Positions 36,028 to 46,408 of a stretch of 64,000 nucleotides of DNA are shown in pieces. Position 1 is the first letter of the stretch. Every line of letters starts with the position of its first letter. The position numbers and the translations under genes are program-made. Where the stretch lies: assembly GCA_900180385.1 (NCBI GenBank), contig FXLX01000002.1, positions 1 to 64,000 on the forward strand. Direction: 5' to 3'. A model generated the notes under the pieces. The model was not told where the DNA came from. It worked only from the letters and a program-made list of their open reading frames with translations, and made no database searches. This stretch comes from an uncultured Candidatus Thioglobus sp. (GTDB lineage: Bacteria; Pseudomonadota; Gammaproteobacteria; PS1; Pseudothioglobaceae).

Positions 36028-36065
36028 TAGTTGCAGTTATCTTTTACAAACACTATATGTAGTGT
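36018..36065. promoter_or_regulatory. Tandem NrdR boxes
   Basis: ACACTATATTTAGTTG (36018-36033) and ACACTATATGTAGTGT (36050-36065) match the NrdR box consensus, starting 32 bases apart, about three helical turns, the classic spacing. NrdR bound here would cover the -10 and repress nrdAB when dATP is high. The second box is almost perfectly palindromic, the first is weaker. Confidence 0.85.
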
Positions 36066-36083
36066 TTACCACTCGGGGAATAA

Positions 36084-38360
36084 ATGAATCAAAATATCAA
36101 AGTCACCAAGCGAAATGGCCAGCAAGAGCCAATCGATATGGAGAAAATTCACCGTGTTGTACACTGGGCTTCTCAGGACTTAAAAGGAGTAAGCGTTAGT
36201 CAAGTTGAGATCAATGCTCAATTGGCATTTTTCGACGGAATTAAGACTGAAGATATTCATGAAACCATTATTAAATCTGCAGCTGATTTAATCTCTACAG
36301 ATTCGCCTGATTATCAATATTTAGCAGCGCGTTTAGCAATCTTTCATTTACGTAAAAAAGCCTTTAAATCATTCACCCCGCCAGCGCTTTTTGAACACGT
36401 TGCAAAGTTTACTGATCTAGGTATTTACGATAAAGATATTTTGGACAAATATACTCAGGCTGAAATAGAAGAGCTTGATGAATGTATTGATCATTGGCGT
36501 GATATGAAGTTTTCTTACGCAGCTGTTAAGCAGCTTGAAGGTAAATACCTTGTTCAAAACCGCGTCACTGGTGCTATTTATGAATCTCCACAGCAGCTTT
36601 ACATGTTGGTGGGTATGTGTTTATTTCAAGAGTATGAAGCGCAAGCTAGAATGGCTATTGTTAAGCGTTTTTATGATGCTGTATCTTTGTTTAAAATTTC
36701 ATTGCCAACACCGATTATGGCAGGTGTTCGCACACCTACGCGTCAGTTCTCTTCTTGCGTATTAATTGAAACAGACGATGATCTTGATTCAATCAGCGCA
36801 ACAGCAGGTGCTATTGTTAAGTACGTTTCTCAGCGTGCAGGTATCGGTGTTAATGCTGGCCGTATTCGCGCTATTGGTAGTCCTATTCGTAATGGCGAAG
36901 CAACACATACAGGCTGTATTCCTTTTTATAAGCATTTTCATACGGCGGTCAAGTCTTGTTCTCAAGGTGGTGTTCGTGGTGGTGCGGCCACCCTGTTCTA
37001 TCCGTTATGGCACTTAGAGGTTGAGAGTTTACTGGTTCTTAAAAATAACACAGGTACTGATGAAAATAGAATCCGCCATTTAGATTATGGCGTTCAGTTT
37101 AATGGTTTGATGTACCAGCGATTTTTGGCGGATGGTGATATTACGTTATTTTCACCACATGAAGTGCCAGGCTTGTATGATGCGTATTTTGAAGATCAGG
37201 CTGAATTTAAGCGTTTGTATGAGCTGTATGAAGCAGATGATTCAATTCGAAAGCAAACTATCAAGGCTAGAGATTTGTTTGCTAAGTTTATGCAAGAGCG
37301 TGCCAATACAGGGCGCATCTACTTGCAAAATGTTGATCATTGTAATACTCATGGCGCTTTTGATTCAAAAATTGCACCAGTTCGCCAGTCAAACCTTTGT
37401 ATGGAAATTACCCTGCCAACCAAACCATTGCACTCTGTCCAAGATGAAAAAGGTGAGGTGGCCCTGTGTACGCTTTCAGCGGTTAATTTAGGCGCACTTG
37501 AATCACTCGATGAGTTAGAAGACATTACCGATATTATTGTGCGTGCTTTGGATTCGCTGCTTGACTACCAAGATTATCCGATTAAAGCAGCGAAAATTGC
37601 TAGTATGAATCGCCGTACTTTGGGTATTGGTGTAACAAACTTGGCTTATTATCTAGCCAAAAATAATGTTAAATATTCAGATGGATCAGGCAATGAGTTG
37701 ATTCATAAAGCTTTTGAAGCTTTGCAGTATTATTCTCTTAAAGCGTCGAATATACTTGCTAACGAAAAAGGCGCCTGCCCATTATTTAATGAGACCCAGT
37801 ATGCAAAAGGCGTGCTTCCAATCGACACTTATAAAAAGGATGTTGATGATTTTTGTGGTTTCGAACTAAAACTAGATTGGGATCAGTTGCGTAGTGATAT
37901 TAAAAAAACTGGCCTAAGAAACTCTACCTTAACAGCACTTATGCCGTGTGAAAGCTCTTCTCAAATTTCTAATTCAACTAACGGCATTGAGCCACCGCGA
38001 GGTTTTGTCTCTATCAAGCAATCTAAAGATGGCATCTTAAAGCAAATTGTGCCTGATTATGAAAACTTAAAAGATAAGTATGAATTGCTTTGGGATATTA
38101 AAAACAACGAAGGTTATTTGCAATTATGTGCAATTATGCAGAAGTTTGTTGATCAGTCAATTAGTACCAATACGCATTACGACCCATCTCAATTTAGTGG
38201 CAACAGAGTGCCGATGAAGTTGTTTTTAATGGATCTTTTAAAAGCTTATAAATATGGCGTTAAGACGCTTTATTACCATACTACGCGTGATGGTGGTGCT
38301 GATGATATGCTTGAAAAAGACGACGACAATGCCTGTTCCGATGGCGTTTGTAAACTTTAG
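36084..38360 (+). CDS. nrdA: Class Ia ribonucleotide reductase, alpha subunit
   Basis: 758 residues. N-terminal ATP-cone (VTKRNGQQEPIDMEKIHRVV) for allosteric activity control, the ten-stranded barrel with QFSSCVLIE (first active-site cysteine), NLCMEI and the C-terminal thiol pair in ACSDGVCKL that receives electrons from thioredoxin or glutaredoxin. It reduces NDPs to dNDPs. Expressed with nrdB and yfaE under NrdR. Confidence 0.97.
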   Translation: MNQNIKVTKRNGQQEPIDMEKIHRVVHWASQDLKGVSVSQVEINAQLAFFDGIKTEDIHETIIKSAADLISTDSPDYQYLAARLAIFHLRKKAFKSFTPPALFEHVAKFTDLGIYDKDILDKYTQAEIEELDECIDHWRDMKFSYAAVKQLEGKYLVQNRVTGAIYESPQQLYMLVGMCLFQEYEAQARMAIVKRFYDAVSLFKISLPTPIMAGVRTPTRQFSSCVLIETDDDLDSISATAGAIVKYVSQRAGIGVNAGRIRAIGSPIRNGEATHTGCIPFYKHFHTAVKSCSQGGVRGGAATLFYPLWHLEVESLLVLKNNTGTDENRIRHLDYGVQFNGLMYQRFLADGDITLFSPHEVPGLYDAYFEDQAEFKRLYELYEADDSIRKQTIKARDLFAKFMQERANTGRIYLQNVDHCNTHGAFDSKIAPVRQSNLCMEITLPTKPLHSVQDEKGEVALCTLSAVNLGALESLDELEDITDIIVRALDSLLDYQDYPIKAAKIASMNRRTLGIGVTNLAYYLAKNNVKYSDGSGNELIHKAFEALQYYSLKASNILANEKGACPLFNETQYAKGVLPIDTYKKDVDDFCGFELKLDWDQLRSDIKKTGLRNSTLTALMPCESSSQISNSTNGIEPPRGFVSIKQSKDGILKQIVPDYENLKDKYELLWDIKNNEGYLQLCAIMQKFVDQSISTNTHYDPSQFSGNRVPMKLFLMDLLKAYKYGVKTLYYHTTRDGGADDMLEKDDDNACSDGVCKL

Positions 38361-38369
38361 GAATTAATT

Positions 38370-39506
38370 ATGTCATATTCTATCTTTAATAAAAAAATTG
38401 TCGACACATTAACTCAACCCATGTTTTTTGGTGAGAGTGTGAACGTTGCCCGCTTTGATAAGCAAAAGTTTGAAATGTTTGAAAAATTGACAGAAAAGCA
38501 GTTGTCATTTTTCTGGCGCCCCGAGGAGATTGATGTTTCTAAAGATAAGATGGATTTTGCTAAGCTTTTGCCTAATGAAAAACACATCTTTTTATCAAAC
38601 TTACAATATCAAATTTTGTTGGACTCTGTCCAAGGTCGCAGTCCAAATATTGCTTTTTTGCCAATCGTCTCTTTGCCAGAATTAGAAAACTGGATTGAAA
38701 CTTGGAGTTTTTCTGAAACCATTCACTCACGCTCTTACACGCATATTATTCGCGCTATTGTTAATGAACCTGGTGCAGTATTTGACGACATCATGAAAAC
38801 CGAACAAATTATTGAACGTGCCGAGAGCGTTTCCAAGCATTATGATGAGCTGATCAAATGCTCTCAAGCCTACTTGTTGCATGGCGAAGGTACGCATGAT
38901 CTAAATGGTGAGCAAACAACCATCGATCTTAAGTGCCTTAAACGTAAATTATATTTAACCATTATGTCGGTTAACATTCTTGAAGCGGTGCGTTTTTATG
39001 TATCTTTTGCTTGTTCGTTTGCTTTTGCCGAGCGTAAAGTTATGGAGGGTAATGCCAAGATTATTAAGATGATTGCACGTGATGAAGCGCTACATTTAAC
39101 CGGCACTCAGCACATGATCAATCTTATTTGCGAAGGTAAGGATGATCTGGAAATGGCCAGCATTGCTAAAGACTGCGAAAAAGAAGTGGTTCAAATGTTT
39201 AGGGATGCTTGCGAACAAGAGAAAAATTGGGCGGAATATCTATTCCGTGATGGCTCAATGATTGGCCTAAATGCTGAAATTCTAAAACAATATTTAGAAT
39301 ATATCACTAACATTAGAATGAGTGCTATTAATCTTAAGCCAATTTTTGAAGAGCGTAGCAATCCTCTGCCATGGATCAATCATTGGCTAGATTCCGACAA
39401 TGTACAAGTTGCTCCTCAAGAAACTGAAATCACCTCTTATTTGGTGAGTGCAATTGATAACACGCTAGAGCAAGATGATTCTGATTTTGGTGACTTTAAA
39501 CTATAA
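38370..39506 (+). CDS. nrdB: Class Ia ribonucleotide reductase, beta subunit
   Basis: 378 residues of the ferritin-like R2 family: [25 protein letters not shown], the diiron ligands in [13 protein letters not shown], and the radical tyrosine region in the preceding helices. It houses the diferric-tyrosyl radical passed to NrdA. Nine bases separate it from nrdA. Confidence 0.97.
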   Translation: MSYSIFNKKIVDTLTQPMFFGESVNVARFDKQKFEMFEKLTEKQLSFFWRPEEIDVSKDKMDFAKLLPNEKHIFLSNLQYQILLDSVQGRSPNIAFLPIVSLPELENWIETWSFSETIHSRSYTHIIRAIVNEPGAVFDDIMKTEQIIERAESVSKHYDELIKCSQAYLLHGEGTHDLNGEQTTIDLKCLKRKLYLTIMSVNILEAVRFYVSFACSFAFAERKVMEGNAKIIKMIARDEALHLTGTQHMINLICEGKDDLEMASIAKDCEKEVVQMFRDACEQEKNWAEYLFRDGSMIGLNAEILKQYLEYITNIRMSAINLKPIFEERSNPLPWINHWLDSDNVQVAPQETEITSYLVSAIDNTLEQDDSDFGDFKL

Positions 39507-39513
39507 CTAATCT

Positions 39514-39777
39514 ATGTTTAAAATCGATGTTAACAATGTTAACGGCAAAACTGAATCGCTGTATGTATATGGCGAACAATCGATTCTTACTGAGCTGGAA
39601 GAGCATAGTATTCTAATTAGCCATTCGTGCCGACAAGGGCATTGTGGCTCTTGCATTTTGCAGCTGCTAAAAGGTGATGTCTTGCATCAAGATTGTTTAG
39701 TGCCGTTATCTCATGGTGAAATATTAGCCTGTCAGGCTAAGCCTATTACTGATATTGAAATAGGATCAAGAGATTGA
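39514..39777 (+). CDS. yfaE: YfaE-type 2Fe-2S ferredoxin for NrdB maintenance
   Basis: 87 residues with CRQGHCGSCILQLLKG and the fourth cysteine in ILACQAKP, the plant-type 2Fe-2S pattern. In E. coli YfaE delivers electrons to rebuild the NrdB diiron cofactor, and the position seven bases after nrdB matches. It overlaps the convergent selU by 12 bases. Confidence 0.93.
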   Translation: MFKIDVNNVNGKTESLYVYGEQSILTELEEHSILISHSCRQGHCGSCILQLLKGDVLHQDCLVPLSHGEILACQAKPITDIEIGSRD

Positions 39778-40866
39778 TAAGTGATGAATATAGTCTAACA
39801 CCTCTTGGCTGTTGCCTTTAAAAACTACACGATCTAGTTTCTTTTGAATTTGGTAGTTGTACATCGGATCATAATAATCAACTAATAGTGATTTTACAAT
39901 AGGTAAAAAACCATCAAAATTATTAGTATTTTGGTAGTCATTTAAAGCTAACGCAACTTCTGATCTCATGATTTTATAGCGCTTTAATCCTAATCGTTTC
40001 TGAATTTTTTCTAGACTTCTAAGCCAATAATTGGCAAAGTTATCAAAGCCATTTTCAGTATTTTGATTTATAAAGTTATCATGCATATGAATCACGTAAG
40101 CATTCATACTAACCTCAATACGCTCTTGCGTGGTTGCCTCCAATAGAATTAAATCAGCCTGAGAAGTTTTGTTTTTAACACAATCAGGGATATGCACAGT
40201 GCCAACATTAGCACCCTCATCTTCAAAGATCAAATGAGAATAATCTTGTTTTTTAATTAGCTCAATAGCAAGCTCATTTTCAAATGCAATTTGAGTAGGT
40301 TGAGAAGTTGTGGTATTACCAAAAGCAGAGCCTCGATGATTGGCCAAACCCTCTAAATCAATTTGTTGATGGATTTTATCTAGTAGTAAAGTTTTTCCAC
40401 AGCCTGTTTGGCCACCAATCACCACTGGGGTGATTTTATTCATAATACGATCAGTTTCATCAATTAGATAACGACGCAGTGCTTTGTAGCCACCCTTTAG
40501 TCGTGGATAGTCAATGCTTGTTGCTTCATAAATCCACTCTTGAGTGATTTGACTACGCATGCCACCTCGAAAGCAATATAAAGCGCCATCAGGGTGTTTT
40601 TTGATAAATTTAAGCCAAGCATTAAGCCGAGTTTGTTTTGCCTCGCCTTGTACTAATTCATGCCCTAAAACAATAGCCTGCTCTTGGCCTTTGTTTTTAT
40701 AACAAGTGCCAACTAGCTCACGCTCTTTGTCACTCATTAAGGGTATGTTTTGAGTATTTGGAAAAGCGCCTTGTATAAACTCAATCGGTGCACGCGTGTC
40801 AAACATCGGGGTGTCGCTTGTTACTAACGAGCGAAAATCTTCAATTTGAGTGAGTGTTTTATCCAT
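39766..40866 (-). CDS. selU: tRNA 2-selenouridine synthase (MnmH)
   Basis: 366 residues. A rhodanese domain with the catalytic cysteine C98 in [10 protein letters not shown], followed by a P-loop domain with GGQTGCGKT (151-159). It replaces sulfur by selenium in wobble-position 2-thiouridine through a geranylated intermediate, using selenophosphate made by the neighbouring SelD. Its start overlaps selD by eight bases. Confidence 0.95.
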   Translation of the reverse strand: MDKTLTQIEDFRSLVTSDTPMFDTRAPIEFIQGAFPNTQNIPLMSDKERELVGTCYKNKGQEQAIVLGHELVQGEAKQTRLNAWLKFIKKHPDGALYCFRGGMRSQITQEWIYEATSIDYPRLKGGYKALRRYLIDETDRIMNKITPVVIGGQTGCGKTLLLDKIHQQIDLEGLANHRGSAFGNTTTSQPTQIAFENELAIELIKKQDYSHLIFEDEGANVGTVHIPDCVKNKTSQADLILLEATTQERIEVSMNAYVIHMHDNFINQNTENGFDNFANYWLRSLEKIQKRLGLKRYKIMRSEVALALNDYQNTNNFDGFLPIVKSLLVDYYDPMYNYQIQKKLDRVVFKGNSQEVLDYIHHLSIS

Positions 40867-41902
40867 TGATGGTGACAGTTGCTACCTTATTGTCTAATTG
40901 AGTAATTTCACCAATAGCCTCAAGCTCAAATCCAGCTGAGCGCATAATGCTTTGAAATTCATTTTGAGCATTATCATTCACCATAATGAGCAAGCCACCA
41001 CTGGTTTGTGGATCGCAAATAATGGATTGAACTTCGCTATTCATTGGGCTTAAATGTTGGCCGTAGCTATCAAAATTACGCTGTGCGCCACCTGGTGAAC
41101 AGCCATTGACCAAATAGTTTTTAATGTTTGGCAAGGTGGGCACTTTGGCATAATCGATAGTAGCAGACACTTTAGAGCCTTGACAAACTTCAATCAAATG
41201 CCCGCCCAAGCCAAAACCAGTCACATCAGTAATGGCGTTAACACCTTCAATCTTAGATAGTTTTGTGCCAATATCATTTAAAGCGCACATAGTATTAATA
41301 GCGCGAGTTTCGTCCTCGAGGGTAATTTTCTTTTGTTTTTGCGCGGTGGTTAAAATGCCAATACCTAGTGGCTTGGTTAAATAAATTTTGTCACCCACTT
41401 TTGCTTTTGAATTTTCTTTAAGGTGCTTGATCGCCACCCTACCAGTTACAGCTAGGCCAAAAATAGGCTCAGGTGCATCAATACTATGTCCACCAGCCAA
41501 TGAGATGCCTGCCTCTATACAAACACTGCGTCCGCCTTCAATCACTTGTTGGCCCACTTCTGGCGGGAGCTTATCAAGTGGCCAACCAAAAATGGCAATG
41601 GCCATAATCGGTGAGCCGCCCATAGCATAAATATCACTAATAGCATTAGTCGCTGCAATGCGCCCAAAGGTAAATGGATCGTCAACAATCGGCATAAAAA
41701 AATCAGTGGTACTAATGATTGCTTCACCATTGCCAAGATCATACACAGCTGCATCATCACGCGATGCATTGCCTACTAATAAATTAGGATCGTTAATATC
41801 GGTAAGTGAAGATTCTAAAATTTTATCTAAAACTTTAGGAGAGATTTTACAACCACAGCCTTGTCCATGGCTATATTCAGTTAGTTTGATTGTGTTAGAC
41901 AC
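40859..41902 (-). CDS. selD: Selenide, water dikinase
   Basis: 347 residues. The N-terminal [13 protein letters not shown] contains the catalytic cysteine C16 (cysteine, not selenocysteine, so no UGA recoding is needed), followed by AIR-synthase-type strands DDAAVYDLG and [11 protein letters not shown]. It makes selenophosphate from selenide and ATP. With selU alone nearby, the visible use of selenium is tRNA modification. Confidence 0.97.
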   Translation of the reverse strand: MSNTIKLTEYSHGQGCGCKISPKVLDKILESSLTDINDPNLLVGNASRDDAAVYDLGNGEAIISTTDFFMPIVDDPFTFGRIAATNAISDIYAMGGSPIMAIAIFGWPLDKLPPEVGQQVIEGGRSVCIEAGISLAGGHSIDAPEPIFGLAVTGRVAIKHLKENSKAKVGDKIYLTKPLGIGILTTAQKQKKITLEDETRAINTMCALNDIGTKLSKIEGVNAITDVTGFGLGGHLIEVCQGSKVSATIDYAKVPTLPNIKNYLVNGCSPGGAQRNFDSYGQHLSPMNSEVQSIICDPQTSGGLLIMVNDNAQNEFQSIMRSAGFELEAIGEITQLDNKVATVTING

Positions 41903-42556
41903 CTAGCTAACCTGCTTGTAGGCTTCTTCTAGTTTTTTGTATAAATCCTCAGGTGTTAATTCAGGATTGTCATCCATAATCTTAAAGGCAACAACGTTAT
42001 CTTCTACATCACCCCATATTTTTACATATGAACCATCTTTATAGCCGTTATCTTGTCTGAATGTATTAAGCTGGTTTTTAACCAGGTAGCGCCTGTACAA
42101 TTCTGGCACATCCATTTCCATGTGTGCAATCGCTTGGAAAAATAAAGCAAATAATTGGTACAAAGAATTTTGTGATTGATCGACGTTAGCGCTTGCTGCA
42201 ACAGCAATCATTTTTTCTAAAATTTCAACTAATTTTTCAGGATCGGTGTCGCGCTCAGGCTTCATATCGTTGTACATTTCAGCAAAGCCAGCATCGCCAA
42301 AATGAATGGCTTCAGACATTATGAAATGCCAGATATCAACTAACTCGACTCTGGCATTACCAAGATCAGGTTTAGCATCAAGATCTTTCCAATGTTTCCA
42401 ATTAAATGAATCAATGGCTTCGGCAGCTTCCATATAAATACAACGCAGCCATGAAATCTGACGACCCTCTTTGGTTGCACCTTCGGTCCATATTTCGCCA
42501 TTTGTGGCATCATTAAGCTGCTGTTGCAACTCGAACATTTGTTTAATGTAATTCAT
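41903..42556 (-). CDS. Dimeric dUTPase (all-alpha NTP pyrophosphatase)
   Basis: 217 residues of the Leishmania/Campylobacter-type dUTPase family: acidic magnesium-binding helices YMEAAEAIDSFNWKHWK and VELVDIWHFIMSEA, later QLFALFFQAIAHM. It hydrolyses dUTP (and dUDP) to dUMP, which keeps uracil out of DNA and fits with the nrd genes nearby. One base separates it from selD on the same strand. Confidence 0.92.
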   Translation of the reverse strand: MNYIKQMFELQQQLNDATNGEIWTEGATKEGRQISWLRCIYMEAAEAIDSFNWKHWKDLDAKPDLGNARVELVDIWHFIMSEAIHFGDAGFAEMYNDMKPERDTDPEKLVEILEKMIAVAASANVDQSQNSLYQLFALFFQAIAHMEMDVPELYRRYLVKNQLNTFRQDNGYKDGSYVKIWGDVEDNVVAFKIMDDNPELTPEDLYKKLEEAYKQVS

Positions 42557-42611
42557 AGTTTGCTTGTGATTTGTTTCAGCTTTGTATTATATACAAGTCG
42601 CTGCTAATACG

Positions 42612-43532
42612 CTATGCGTACCTTTGTTGAAATTTTAAAATACTCATTATAATTAGACTTCCAACAGCTAAAGAAATTCCAATAGGTACAAAAAATAATT
42701 TCATGGCCAGCGGTAGGATTGACGGCAAGTTATGACCTAAAATTACCAAAAAATGCAGCTGATCAATATTATGAATAATGATTGATCCACCAACCATGAG
42801 CATGGCTACCATACCAATCCAGCCTAGTGATTTTAATATTTTTGGCATAGCTCTAATTAGAAAAGAGCCAATAGCTTGATACAATTTATTTTGTTTTTCT
42901 TGTAGATAAAAACCCACATCATCCATCTTAATAATCATACCGACAATGCCATACACCGCAAAAGTGGCAATCAGTCCAACAATAATCAAAACGCCTAATT
43001 GGGTTGATAAAGACTCTGTCGCCACCGAAGCAATGGTTAGGGCTATAATTTCAATCGATAAAATGGTATCTGTCCTCACTGCTGAATTAACCGTAATATC
43101 TTCTGCAGCGGTTAAATCATTAGTATTAGGAATTGAATGCTCGCGAGTATGTTCATGCGGCTTAATGAGTCCTAGCTTCTCACCTAAAGATTCAGTGCCT
43201 TCATAAGCTAAGTAAGAGCCGCCTAAAATTAATATTGGTGCCATAATCCAAGGTGCAAAATAGGTAATGAGTATCGCAATTGGAATCATGATGGCTTTAT
43301 TGCGTAATGACTTTTTGGTAATTTTCCAAATAACCGGTATCTCACGTTTGGCAGCTGTGTTACTAACATATTGCGGAATGGTGGCCGTGTCATCAATTAA
43401 GATGCCGGCGGTTTTTGATAATGACTTAGCCGTTTGATTGGCAATATCATCCAGTGATCCCGCCGCTACTTTTGCAGCGACTGCTGATAAGTCATCAGCT
43501 AAGGCGCCAATATATCCAATTAATCCTGACAT
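42612..43532 (-). CDS. yedI: DUF808 family inner membrane protein (YedI)
   Basis: 306 residues. The start SGLIGYIGALADDLSAVAAK and DDTATIPQYV are diagnostic of the YedI/DUF808 family. About eight membrane helices. The biological role is not known. It is divergent from the pxp operon across 34 bases. Confidence 0.92.
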   Translation of the reverse strand: MSGLIGYIGALADDLSAVAAKVAAGSLDDIANQTAKSLSKTAGILIDDTATIPQYVSNTAAKREIPVIWKITKKSLRNKAIMIPIAILITYFAPWIMAPILILGGSYLAYEGTESLGEKLGLIKPHEHTREHSIPNTNDLTAAEDITVNSAVRTDTILSIEIIALTIASVATESLSTQLGVLIIVGLIATFAVYGIVGMIIKMDDVGFYLQEKQNKLYQAIGSFLIRAMPKILKSLGWIGMVAMLMVGGSIIIHNIDQLHFLVILGHNLPSILPLAMKLFFVPIGISLAVGSLIIMSILKFQQRYA

Positions 43533-43566
43533 TTTTTAATTCGTGATTGCTTTATAATTTGTAACC

Positions 43567-44247
43567 ATGTTAATGATTAATTGCGATCTTGGGGAATGTT
43601 TAACGCCCAATCCAGATGCACAAGTAATGCCACTGATTGGCATGGCTAATATTGCTTGCGGTGGGCATGTGGGTAATGATAAAAGCATGATTGACGCCAT
43701 TAAATTGGCGCTAAAAAATAACGTTAAAATTGGTGTGCATCCTAGCTACAACGATAGCGTTAATTTTGGCCGTGTTAGCTACATGCTATCGGACGATGAA
43801 TTGTTTGATTTGATTCAATCTCAAGTGTCTCATTTTCAAAATCTTTGTATTCAGCACGGCGCAACTTTGGCGTATATAAAGCCACATGGTGCTTTGTATC
43901 ATGACATGACTCATCAGCAATCAGTGCTCAGGGTTATTTGCAAGGTAATTGAGTCAATCGATCCAAGCTTGGTTTTGGTTGTGCAAGCAGGCAATGAAGA
44001 TCATTTTAAAAATTTTGAAAATAATGCAAATGGCGGATTTTTACGCGAAGTGTTTGCTGATCGTGGCTATAACGCTATGCACATGATCGCTAGAAGTGAG
44101 AAAGGTGCAGTTTTAAATGAATATAATGCCATTATTGAGCAATTTTGGCGATTTAGTAATAATAAAACCCTAAAAATTGATACAATTTGCTTTCATAGTG
44201 ACAATCTAGCTTCTGTAGAGGCCTTAACAAGACTCAAAGATGCATAA
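43567..44247 (+). CDS. pxpA: 5-oxoprolinase subunit A
   Basis: 226 residues of the LamB/YcsF family: INCDLGE at the start, IACGGHVGN, IGVHPSY and VKPHGALYHDM-like YIKPHGALYHDM. With PxpB and PxpC it opens 5-oxoproline to glutamate using ATP. It overlaps pxpB by eight bases. Confidence 0.95.
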   Translation: MLMINCDLGECLTPNPDAQVMPLIGMANIACGGHVGNDKSMIDAIKLALKNNVKIGVHPSYNDSVNFGRVSYMLSDDELFDLIQSQVSHFQNLCIQHGATLAYIKPHGALYHDMTHQQSVLRVICKVIESIDPSLVLVVQAGNEDHFKNFENNANGGFLREVFADRGYNAMHMIARSEKGAVLNEYNAIIEQFWRFSNNKTLKIDTICFHSDNLASVEALTRLKDA

Positions 44248-44923
44248 AATCATTCTTGCAGGAGAAGACTCGATCCTTATATACTTTGGTAGTAAGATTA
44301 ACAGTGCGCTGCCTAAAAATATCGCAAATTTTGCAAACACGTTAAAAGTTGAATTTTCTCAGCTAATTATTAACTTAACACCCTCTTATACATCGTTATT
44401 AGTGCATTACGATTTAAGTAAAGTTAACTATTTAACCTTTTCAGCTGAGGTGCAAAATTTATTAACCAATTTTGAATTTTCAAACACTACCGAAGATTCC
44501 AACTTAATTTGTATTCCAGTTTATTATGGATTTGAATCAGGGCTAGATTTGGAAAGACTACTTGCTGAAAAAAATTTGAATTTGGATGAATTTATCGAGA
44601 TTCATAGTGATCAAGAATATTTAGTCTATGCGATTGGTTTTAGTCCAGTGTTTGCTTTTTTAGGTGAAGTGGATATGCGCATACAAGCACCACGCTTAGC
44701 CACACCAAGAATCAAGATTCCTGCGGGTAGTGTAGGTATTGCCGATAGTCAAACGGCCGTCTACCCAACTGATTCATCAGGTGGCTGGAATATTATTGGT
44801 AGAACCGTGCAAGATTTGTCACTTAAGAATCCTGATAATTTGAATAAATTTAAAACCGGTGATCAAGTTAAATTCTACCCAATTACTCGCGAAGAGTTTA
44901 TTGAATATGGTGGGCAGTTATGA
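44240..44923 (+). CDS. pxpB: 5-oxoprolinase subunit B
   Basis: 227 residues, KipI family. VPVYYG-like IPVYYGFE, the GFSPVFAFLGEVD strand and the end VPAGSVGIADSQTAVYP-type sequence with GGWNIIGRT. It works in complex with PxpA and PxpC. Overlaps pxpC by four bases (ATGA). Confidence 0.94.
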   Translation: MHKIILAGEDSILIYFGSKINSALPKNIANFANTLKVEFSQLIINLTPSYTSLLVHYDLSKVNYLTFSAEVQNLLTNFEFSNTTEDSNLICIPVYYGFESGLDLERLLAEKNLNLDEFIEIHSDQEYLVYAIGFSPVFAFLGEVDMRIQAPRLATPRIKIPAGSVGIADSQTAVYPTDSSGGWNIIGRTVQDLSLKNPDNLNKFKTGDQVKFYPITREEFIEYGGQL

Positions 44924-45825
44924 GTTTCAAAGTTATTAAACCTGGGTTTTTAACCACTATTCAAGATTATGGCAGATTCACCCATGGTGCGCATGGATTG
45001 AGTCAATCAGGGGTGATGGATGAGCATGCATATGGCTGGGCTAATCATCTACTTGAGAACAGCCCTACTGACGCCGTTTTAGAGATTACGTTCGGTGGCG
45101 TTGAATTACAAACGCTTGATGATTGCGCTATAAGTGTTTGCGGTGCAGATTTGGATTTTAAGGTTAACAATCAAACTGCACTTAGTTGGCATAGTGTGCA
45201 AATACAAAAAGGTGATGTTCTTAGCTGGACTTTACCCAAGCATGGGATACGTGCTTATTTGGCAGTTAAAGGTGGGTTTGATACTGAAGTTTTGTTTGAC
45301 TCTAGATCGGTTAATTTACGAGAAAATATCGGCTCAAAACTTAAAGTTGGCGAGGTACTTATTTGTGACTCATCGAATATTGAGTTTGATCATTTTATTG
45401 TGCCACAATACATTCCTAATTACGATAAAGATGTTGTTTTAAGGTTGTTGCCGAGTTATCAATATCATCAGTTTAGTAAGGCTCAAAGAGTTTTATTTTT
45501 TAATCAAACTTACACCATTAGCAACGCTAATGATCGTGCTGGTTGCCGACTAAACGGCGTGCCAATTGCAATAGAAAAAAGTAAGATGATTTCTGAAGGG
45601 ATGAGTTATGGTAGTGTGGAAATTGCCACAGATGGTTTGCCTATCGTTCTGCTTAAAGATGCACCAACCATTGGTGGTTATCCCAAGATTGGTACGGTTT
45701 TCTCGCTAGATCTGGCTAAGCTTGCACAAAAACAACCTCATGCAAAAGTCCGTTTTGAGCTAATGGATATTCATCAAGCGCAAAAACAGCGTTTGAAGTT
45801 TAATCAGTTTTTTGGACTGGATTAA
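44920..45825 (+). CDS. pxpC: 5-oxoprolinase subunit C
   Basis: 301 residues of the KipA/biotin-dependent carboxyltransferase-like family: PGFLTTIQDYGRFTHGAHGL, SGVMDEHAYGWAN, then RAGCRLNG and LPIVLLKDAPTIGGYPKIG. Third subunit of the oxoprolinase. Its last 26 bases overlap the convergent rnt gene. Confidence 0.95.
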   Translation: MSFKVIKPGFLTTIQDYGRFTHGAHGLSQSGVMDEHAYGWANHLLENSPTDAVLEITFGGVELQTLDDCAISVCGADLDFKVNNQTALSWHSVQIQKGDVLSWTLPKHGIRAYLAVKGGFDTEVLFDSRSVNLRENIGSKLKVGEVLICDSSNIEFDHFIVPQYIPNYDKDVVLRLLPSYQYHQFSKAQRVLFFNQTYTISNANDRAGCRLNGVPIAIEKSKMISEGMSYGSVEIATDGLPIVLLKDAPTIGGYPKIGTVFSLDLAKLAQKQPHAKVRFELMDIHQAQKQRLKFNQFFGLD

Positions 45826-46408
45826 ATTCAAAATTATTAAAAATCTGACAAAACAATTCAGCGGTTTTAACCGTGTCATACAAGGCTGAATGTGCCTGTT
45901 TGTTGTCAAATTCAATACCTGCTTTAGCAATGGCCTTGGCTAGTACCGTTTCACCAAAAGCTAGAGCTGATAAGCTTACTGTATCAATAGTAGAGAATTG
46001 ATGAAATGGATTTTTAAGCTTTGATCTGTCGCTTGCAGCGTACAAAAATCCTAAATCAAAAAATGCGTTATGGCCAATTAAAATAGAGCGCGTACAGTCT
46101 TGATCTTTCATTTCAGTGCGAATGGTTTTAAACATATCGCCCAAGGCAAGTTTTTCATCAATGGCGCCGCGCAACGGGTTGTCCACATCAATACCATTAA
46201 ATTTTAGTGCAGCTGGCTCAAGATTAGCACCCTTAAAAGGCTTAATGTGAAAATGCTGAGGCTCTTTTGCATAAAGCTTTCCGTCTTCATCAAAGCCAAT
46301 GATCACTGCACAAATCTCTAACATAGCATCAGTTTGATGATTAAACCCTGCTGTTTCAATATCGATAACAACTGGTAAATAGCCGCGAATTCGTTCGTTG
46401 ATGTTCAT
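45800..46408 (-). CDS. rnt: Ribonuclease T
   Basis: 202 residues, DEDD exonuclease: DIETAGFNHQTDAMLEI (exo I), ILIGHNAFFDLGFL (exo II) and HSALYDTVKTAEL (exo III, DEDDh type). It trims the 3' ends of tRNA and other stable RNAs. The start overlaps the stop of the GNAT gene upstream (TGATG), so the two are coupled. Confidence 0.95.
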   Translation of the reverse strand: MNINERIRGYLPVVIDIETAGFNHQTDAMLEICAVIIGFDEDGKLYAKEPQHFHIKPFKGANLEPAALKFNGIDVDNPLRGAIDEKLALGDMFKTIRTEMKDQDCTRSILIGHNAFFDLGFLYAASDRSKLKNPFHQFSTIDTVSLSALAFGETVLAKAIAKAGIEFDNKQAHSALYDTVKTAELFCQIFNNFEFNPVQKTD

